A stretch of 64,000 nt of DNA from Zarea fungicola (Eukaryota; Ascomycota; Sordariomycetes; Hypocreales; Cordycipitaceae). The position numbers and the translations under genes are program-made. This document shows, one piece after another, positions 57,722-64,000 of the stretch (the stretch's first letter is position 1; each line of letters starts with the position of its first letter). The notes beneath the pieces were generated by a model, which saw only the letters and a program-made list of their open reading frames with translations, searched no databases and was not told where the DNA came from. Location: positions 1 to 64,000 of the forward strand of contig FWCC01000371.1 in the NCBI GenBank assembly GCA_900169235.1, written 5' to 3'.

Positions 57722-57900
57722 ATAATGGCGCCAATGGACTATTGGGCTAGAGTTTAATCTCATAGTTTGAATGCAAATGCTCTAGTAGTTCTATTTCTAG
57801 CTCTCTACTAAATAGACTACTGTACTTCAAGTATTCCTTAGGCATCTTTATTATAGCTTTAGGCTCTTTAGTAATTATATATATTCGCTGTTTAGTATGA
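57722..57900 (-). pseudogene. Fragment of a Ty3/gypsy-type retrotransposon polyprotein
   Basis: On the minus strand one frame reads HTKQRIYIITKEPKAIIKMP, then KEYLKYSSLFSRELEIELLE and HLHSNYEIKL, a stop, and PNSPLAPL. This corresponds to the region just before reverse transcriptase in fungal gypsy elements, usually of the form P-x-EY-x(5)-LF-x(6)-LPEH-x(3)-DH-x-I-x-L. It is a short relic; neither LTRs nor the catalytic RT motif was found next to it. Confidence 0.55.
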
Positions 57901-58072
57901 TCCTGATTGTATTCTTCAGTGCTTTCTTGTCAGAATAGAAAATAGTAAAAGAATACTAAAGATAAGCAAGGTTATAAAAGAGTATTTAGCTATGTGATAT
58001 GCACATAAGAATAGGTAAATCTACTTAATTCATACTTTCAATTGCCTTTAGTACCATTAAAAGTGGTCGATT

Positions 58073-58399
58073 TTAACAGTTAGCGTAGCACTTCATGCTT
58101 TGCGCGACGCCATCGAGGTCTTGCAAACCTCCTAGGTCTCCAACATTCTGCATAAAGTTACTACAATTAGTATCATAATAGATAGCACAAGCCGCGCCAT
58201 CATTAACCCCCTGTCCGCTGTTTATAATAACACCTTGAAATGAAGAGTACTCATAGCAGACGCCTGAACAGTCAGGTATGTAGTCTGTATAGACGTGACC
58301 AAATTCGTCGGTAAGTGCTACACAAGGGTCTCGCGCCTTGCAAGGTTGGGCGGAAACGCCATGAACAGCGAGAGCGAGGTATAAGTAGTTCACCTTCAT
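58073..58399 (-). CDS. Small secreted cysteine-rich protein B (108 aa)
   Basis: The signal peptide MKVNYLYLALAVHGVSA is followed by a mature part of about 90 residues with eight cysteines: PCKARDPC, CSGVCYEYS, CAIYYDTNC and a terminal CYANC. Spacing of every pair matches protein A at 56331-56651 (C-x5-C, C-x3-C-Y-x-Y-S, C-x-I-Y-x-D-x2-C, C-x3-C). The two genes are on the same strand about 1.4 kb apart and most likely arose by duplication. Function unknown; effector or antifungal roles are possible but unsupported. Confidence 0.82.
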   Translation of the reverse strand: MKVNYLYLALAVHGVSAQPCKARDPCVALTDEFGHVYTDYIPDCSGVCYEYSSFQGVIINSGQGVNDGAACAIYYDTNCSNFMQNVGDLGGLQDLDGVAQSMKCYANC

Positions 58400-60263
58400 A
58401 GTGAACTATAATGTCAAGTTAATTACTAAAGCCGTAATATAGGGATAAGAATTAGCTGACTTGGCGTGGTCAAGGTTTAAAATCTTGTAGGATAATCTTG
58501 AAGTTCATTTATGTCTTTAGACTCTATTATTTTGTCCTGGAACTCTGCCAAGGTAGGGATAAAGCTTTATATATTTTCTTTACAGACTAAATTCCGTAGA
58601 GCGGCTGCTAATGCACACCTAAGCATACACAAAACTATGACCTTGGGCCTAGAATGGTCGTCGAGATGGCTAGCTTGAAACGCAGGCTGCGCTTTTTAAA
58701 GACTGTATTACATTACGGGCCGCGTAGATGCATACACATCGATTTGCCACGTAAGCTCCAAGCCGACTACTCGACCCTGACATATGGAGCCTGGTGATTA
58801 GCCTTCACTAATACGAATTTCCTAATATCGGCACTGAATGCGAAATGTCAAGTCGGCCTTGGGTCGTGCAATCCAGTCAGCACTAGAGACTATATAACAT
58901 CATGGACCTTTTATTATTAATAGTATATATATCCTTCAACAAATTCTGATTCTGGGTTTATCCTGCAATAGACGCCTTTATCCCCAAAGGATTCGTTGGA
59001 GCTCATGGAGGGAGCTGCCATCTGCTTTGCTGAAATGTTTCTTTCCCTGGCCTTCAAAGTCAAGGGTGAAGCATATCAATAGGTCTTCAACTTTATCCTT
59101 TAGGTCAGTATAGTATTGTATTGCATATTTAAGGGCTCTTTGGATTTTGTCTCTTGGTTTGCTATCAATGGTGCTCTTAAATATTGTTTAATGATAGCCT
59201 GGGGTTGAGGAGGTGCTGGGCCGCCCGGGGGGCCAAGGTTAGCTGCCTTACTACTGTCCGCTAGTGTTGATGCCATCGTCGTTCATGATTATTGGGTTTT
59301 TTTGTTCCTGAGGTTCAAGCAAGTTGTGCGTACGAGCTTGGGGCAGGAATTGACACGAGTTGTGGAAAGGAGGAAAGAGGTTAATGGGTTGTCCTGCTGG
59401 GTTTTACATATGATTAGAATGTGAGGCGTTATCGGTTGACAATTGCTCAAATTTAGAATCTAAAGCAGAAATTTTTCTCTTGTGAATGGCGATACGAAGA
59501 TAAAGGGCTAGAGTGGTAGCATAGGAAGCAGCGGAAGCCTCTCCAGTTAAATTGTTCAATTAGCACGTTTAGTTCTCTTATATGAGGAGTTCCCGTCTCT
59601 TCTTTAGTTACCTAGCTGTTCTGTTGTTTGGTAACCGTAATTGCAAACCACTGATTAGTGGTGGAATCACAAGGTTGCCAAGGGTGTAACGGACATCACA
59701 GTGCGTTCTGTACGGGGGTATTGCTTCTGGTATTGATTATGTTGTATCACAGCTAGCTAGGCTTCACCCACAACCTCTTATACCTATTAGAATTAATAGT
59801 CTGCCTAAGCGGTCTGAACGGCATATGTCACAGGTGGCAAGCCGCCACCAGTGGTGGCTTGAACATCTTAAATAACAGTGTCATAGCCACTAGCTAGATA
59901 GAACAATCAACAACTATTCTACTACTTCTTGCTGCATACTATGACAGTGAGGATTATAGTAGTGACGAATCCTGCTGGCTATCTTGATAGTTAAGATCAG
60001 TATATCGCTAATCCTAGCGATAGCCCCGTTAGACTTGGTTCCTAGCAAACCATAACGAGAGGACCCTGTGACGTCTGACGCTCTTGCTCACTGGAGAAAT
60101 TGTAGAAGAGGCATTAAAGTAGCTATGAATAACTAAGGCTATGTCCAGTATAATGGAAAAAAATAAGATGCACCGTGATAGACTGTGATGGACTATTTTG
60201 GCTGTTGTCTAATAACTTCTAAAAGTCTATATATTGTAATTATTTCTCCCGCCTTCACATTCG
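58400..60263. other. AT-rich spacer with hairpins; possible LTR relic
   Basis: TGTAACGG at 59685-59692 resembles a copia-type LTR start, and hairpins occur at 59838-59861 (11 bp, one mismatch) and 60004-60021 (7 bp). No open frame with coding character and no second LTR end was recognised. Confidence 0.4.
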
Positions 60264-60362
60264 GCTCGGGTAACTCAGTGGTAGAGTGCGGGATTGCAGT
60301 GGAGTGGGTATTCATCTCTGCAAAATATCCTGAAGTCGTTGGTTCGACCCCGGCCTCGAGCT
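60264..60362 (+). tRNA. tRNA-Cys (GCA) with 27-bp intron, second copy
   Basis: Same body as the copy at 53815-53913: acceptor GCTCGGG/CTCGAGC, D stem ACTC/GAGT, anticodon stem CGGGA/TCCTG with TTGCA in the loop. The T stem is GTTGG/CCGGC, where both outer bases differ from the first copy but pairing is kept. The intron has the same length but a different 3' half. Confidence 0.93.
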
Positions 60363-60364
60363 TC

Positions 60365-60372
60365 TTTTTTTT
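60365..60372 (+). terminator. Pol III terminator of tRNA-Cys
   Basis: A run of eight T begins two bases after the tRNA discriminator base. Confidence 0.85.
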
Positions 60373-61578
60373 GTCTTTTTACTTTCTTGCCATAGAAAGT
60401 CTTTTTTTAGTTGGTCGATAGTTACGATAAGAGTATTATCAATCATCAAGCTGCCAGTTCATAAGCTAACTAGCTGTTTGAGGCAACGTGCTGACTCTCT
60501 TGGTTTGCCAGGCTTATAAGCGTCGCCGACTTCTCCTGCATCAGTTCGGCAAGGACTGAAACGCTGCATATGTCGAGGAACCTGTAAATATTGAAAATAT
60601 GGCGCCATCAGACAAGTTGTACTCGATGATAGATACCATCTTACTGGGTGTAGCCCCCCACAAATGCTCAAGCCAATGCTCACTAACGCAGCGCTGAGCG
60701 AACACATCATCTAAGTGACAGATTAGTTACAGCACGAAAGTACAAGGAAACGAGAGCCAGAATCAGGGTAAAACTATGGAATAGAGGCTATTGCTATGCT
60801 AGTAACGGTAAGATAATATAACAAGAAGTGGGTAATCTATCTAGCGGCCCAGGTATCATCTTGCTCTAGACGGTGGAACCTAGACCAACATCAATGTTAC
60901 AAGGCATGCCGATAATCTCGATAGATGCAGACTGATAGTTTCATCATTGCTGATAATTACCGTCTGTTTACTATTGAAAAAAAAAAATTCTGCAAGCCAG
61001 ACCAAATGTGGCGGCTATGAACTGTTCTGTCGGACACAATATTCTTCAGCCAAAGGAACCGAGTCTGTATATTCATGAGGCTTGGCCAAAAGCAGAGGTG
61101 GCTATTCTTCGAGGACTACGATTCCAAGACTTGGCGAAGCAAATCGTGGCTGGAAAACTAATGGCGGAATAAAGCCACGTACGATTGATTCTACGATCCA
61201 CTTGAGTCTTGACATGGCGAGAAAAATCGGATAGCAGCAAACCGGCTTGCTTTGGAAGTCTGTTGCCTGGATTGTCTTTCGGGGACATTAGTCCATCCGA
61301 GTCTGAGAGATATGAACTACGTTATGGTCGGCATCACATATAAACCAGGCATCCGTATGTTCCGGTATGCGTGAATTTCGACGCTTTGGTTCTTGTGCCC
61401 TCTCCTTCTACTCCCCTGGAGTGGGCGGTCACCGGTGGGCGGCAGGGTCTCGCCATACAGGACTTTTATTAACTCGTCTCCACGCTGAGACTGGTAGGAC
61501 ATTAATACACTTAAATGCCGGCGCTCGTTAATGCAAGTCAGATGTAAGTGGAGCTGGTGTTTATACGAGAAGCAAAAG

Positions 61579-61587
61579 TATATATAG
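61579..61587 (+). promoter_or_regulatory. TATA box of the 61.7-kb gene
   Basis: TATATATAG lies about 85 bp upstream of the ATG at 61670, a usual distance for a fungal TATA element with a short leader. Confidence 0.5.
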
Positions 61588-61669
61588 CAGCTGTCCCTTC
61601 CTCGGTCTTGATGAGGTCAACCCACTACAAGATACTCTTTTAGTTCCAACCTCATAACATTCTGCAGTA

Positions 61670-62071
61670 ATGCTTCTTCAAACTCTAATTGCCCTCGCAG
61701 CCACTCCTCTGGCACTTGCCAGCACCTGCTCACTTGGCGAGATTGGCCATGGCGATTTACGATGCAACAGCCCTTACCTGCAGGTCAACTACTACTCTGA
61801 CTCTGGATGTGGCAACTTTATTGGCTCCCAGCGCTACACTGACCAGTCTTTGAATGGAAAGTGTATTCCCACTGGCTGGGCTGGCCTGAACTCTGCCCTC
61901 ATTGCCAACTGGAACTTTGCAACGAAGTGGTGTATTATGTACACGGGCGATGGCTGCACTGGCACTTCCAGTGAACTCGATATCTTCGGCCCGACTGAGG
62001 GCGAAGAGACCCATTGCGTTCCATCACCACCTAATAATGGCTTCCGGTCCATCCAGTGCTTCTGGAAATAG
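61670..62071 (+). CDS. Small secreted cysteine-rich protein (133 aa)
   Basis: Single exon with a clear signal peptide (MLLQTLIALAATPLALAS). The mature part of about 115 residues has eight cysteines, starting STCSLGEIGHGDLRC and ending RSIQCFWK. The stretch LQVNYYSDSGCGNFIGSQRY recalls VQISYWEQPGCQGKWFGYGY of the ten-cysteine module in the CFEM and LysM proteins, but the similarity is too weak to call homology. Likely extracellular; function unknown. A TATA element and a compact leader suggest a well-expressed, regulated gene. Confidence 0.82.
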   Translation: MLLQTLIALAATPLALASTCSLGEIGHGDLRCNSPYLQVNYYSDSGCGNFIGSQRYTDQSLNGKCIPTGWAGLNSALIANWNFATKWCIMYTGDGCTGTSSELDIFGPTEGEETHCVPSPPNNGFRSIQCFWK

Positions 62072-64000
62072 AAGAGAACTGGCAAGGGTCTGGTGTACTT
62101 GGCCGGATGGGCATGAGCTGCATGACTCGTTGGTAGGGTGAGCGTATCTGCTGGCATATTCAGATGCGATCTTCTCAGCTGGCTAGTTTAAATTAGATGA
62201 AGGAATAAATTGATGCGGGTTCGTGAGCGGCCTCGTTCTTCCCACATCGTGTCGAGAGCTTTGAGTTTGCACGGCAATTGCCGCGGAGTGACATGTAAAT
62301 AAAGTGATCCTTGATATCCGCATTGAACAGAAGAACTATCCACCGCACTATATACAGACAGGTACAGTAAGATTGGTCCATTCTGCCGGGCCATTGGCCG
62401 TCTTTTAAAAAAGTCAAAGAGGAGATATCAGGAGTTGGGCAATGGAAGACCCGAGACCGCCATCGTACCCCATCACGACTTTTGGTTATGAACCCTGTAG
62501 CGATACCCATGTTCAACTGCCGCATGTACGACCAGCAAGTGGCTAGCGCCCACAGGCGGAGCTTCACTGAACTTTTCCGCTTACAAAGACTGTGAAGGTT
62601 GATATAAAATTTTATTCCCCATTTTTATAACTTAGATGGCGGCCAAGTCGATGAGGCACGGTAGCCGAGGCTTGCCCAATGTTGAAAAATGTCTAATAAT
62701 TATTATCCGATTGAATTTGGCCACTGTTTAATGCTTGATTTATCTTTAATGTCATTATGAGGGTCATGGCTAGCTTAAGAAAATATCGCAGAAGTACAAA
62801 CAAGCCAACAAATAACAGCATTGTCGTAGCGCCATCAACAAACAGAGGTCTTTCTCAACTAAGCTTCGCTCTGCCATCTTTTTTAATAATCCAATAGGGA
62901 AATAAGGGCTCAGTGGCATACGCCACAAAGCCAAGCTGACGTGCCGCGGTGAAAGCTACAGAATGGGATCCGATGTCCCCGCTGCCCGGCATTGTTGTCC
63001 TGCATGGAACAGATCCGGGCTAAACCCACACATCACCCCACTATGAAGGCGTTGTTACTTTATTTTCTTCTCTCCTGGCTTACATTCGTCGTTTAAACCT
63101 GGGATTTGCGGTAAATGGAAGGGTGGTGCCGCTTGCCCGTAAAAGGAGCCATTATCCCTTGCAGCAGTACACTGGCATGCGACAAGCCAGCGTCTTCGAG
63201 CCGGATTTGACCTTGTTCAAAGGATCAGCAAGAATTATTTGTGTTCCAGGACAACTCGCTGGCCTTGTTGTGGCACTACGTTGGACTGTCCGCTCGAAAC
63301 TACACATATCATTTCTTAGCCCCCAAAGCAGGTCTATGTGATTCTCACACATTCTTGAATATAGTACGGTGTCAGATTCATGCCCCACTGAGGGCCTAAC
63401 CTTTACCTTAATTTCGAACATGAAAGTAAAGTTCCACATATGCGGAAGCTAGGGTATGTCCGCTGGGAAACGACCAGGATGCCACGGATGGATATCCTGG
63501 CTCAATTGTTTTAAATTTCTACGGCGCTGGATAAATGAAGTAACTGCTAGTGGAAATTCCGAGTTGTAAGCCGTGTATATCACACTCGTAATGGTAAGCC
63601 ACCGCCGCGAGGAGAGGAGAAGGAGGGCATGGGTCCTCTCAATTGCACAAATCTCATTGGCAACGTAGAAAAGCCATCCAGCCCCGTTTTTCCCGTCATA
63701 AAAGCAAGGAGCAAAGTCTGACAGAGAAGAACCATCTATTATCCCCGGCAAAGGTGATTTCCACTCCCAGCCTCTGACATTCTGGTAGCTTCAAGGATCT
63801 TGCCCTTCAACTTGCCTAGAAGCCCGCCTAATGGACATGTTTCTCGATTACAGTCGATACTAATATGGGAATAAAGTCCCGATAGGCATAAAAGTTTTCA
63901 ACCCTACAAGCTGTCTAGTAAACAAACATCAGCTATGTGTATTGGCGGTCAAGCGTCGTCTTCATACATGGCTGACTGACTGGTGCAAGTAACAGAACCC
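62072..64000. other. Gene-poor end of the window
   Basis: No frame with coding character, tRNA or element end was recognised in these 1.9 kb. Confidence 0.5.

Larger units (their letters stand above)
60363..61669. other. Gene-poor spacer
   Basis: No coding sequence supported between tRNA-Cys and the secreted-protein gene; holds the latter's promoter. Confidence 0.5.

Noticed and set aside
1..64000. CRISPR arrays, bacterial operons or phage genes
   Set aside because: No regularly spaced direct repeats, ribosome-binding sites or prokaryotic genes; everything readable is fungal.

Overview
This is nuclear DNA of a filamentous ascomycete. Genes are split by short introns (about 45-90 bp) with fungal GTRNGT donors, CTAAY branch points and YAG acceptors, and three tRNA genes carry anticodon-loop introns. 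Gene content (GH55 glucanase, subgroup-C LysM/GH18 chitinase, CFEM and LysM secreted proteins, DUF7136, a SesB-NACHT-ankyrin NLR-like protein) fits a sordariomycete, most likely a hypocrealean with an insect-pathogenic or mycoparasitic lifestyle. The species cannot be fixed from the sequence alone.

Layout. 1-1.01 kb: the end of a decayed Tc1/mariner element. 2.2-27.6 kb: mostly secreted, cell-wall-facing proteins: an unknown protein; a 1370-aa GH55 beta-1,3-glucanase with an unusual hydrophobic tail; an unknown signal-peptide protein; a double-CFEM protein; a 1486-aa LysM/CBM18/GH18 chitinase of the killer-toxin-like subgroup; a DUF7136 GPI-type protein; and a triple-LysM protein. Two housekeeping genes (prp45 and a p24 cargo receptor) sit inside this stretch. 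27.8-34.8 kb: an FAD monooxygenase, an MFS sugar-type transporter and a multi-pass membrane protein. 36.2-43.2 kb: a conserved block of PhoD-like phosphatase, RRP15, the YAH1 ferredoxin and UGO1. 43.8-49.3 kb: a large NLR-like gene with an apparent frameshift in its ankyrin array. 50.9-53.3 kb: a Shg1-domain protein with an RS/RD tail. 53.3-64 kb: gene-poor, AT-rich DNA with two intron-containing tRNA-Cys genes, a tRNA-Ile, a Ty3/gypsy fragment, hairpin-rich repeats and a few small secreted cysteine-rich proteins.

How the genes may work together. The LysM protein, the LysM-bearing chitinase and the GH55 glucanase all act on, or are predicted to bind, chitin or beta-glucan. The strongest unexplained signal is a roughly 120-residue, ten-cysteine C-terminal module shared by the CFEM protein and the LysM protein, about 71 percent identical by hand alignment. 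It looks like an undescribed secreted domain that has been joined to two different N-terminal binding scaffolds in one locus. Exon joins given below were checked by reading-frame arithmetic, and each full model is divisible by three, except the 5' intron of the 32.8-34.8 kb gene and the frameshift in the NLR-like gene.
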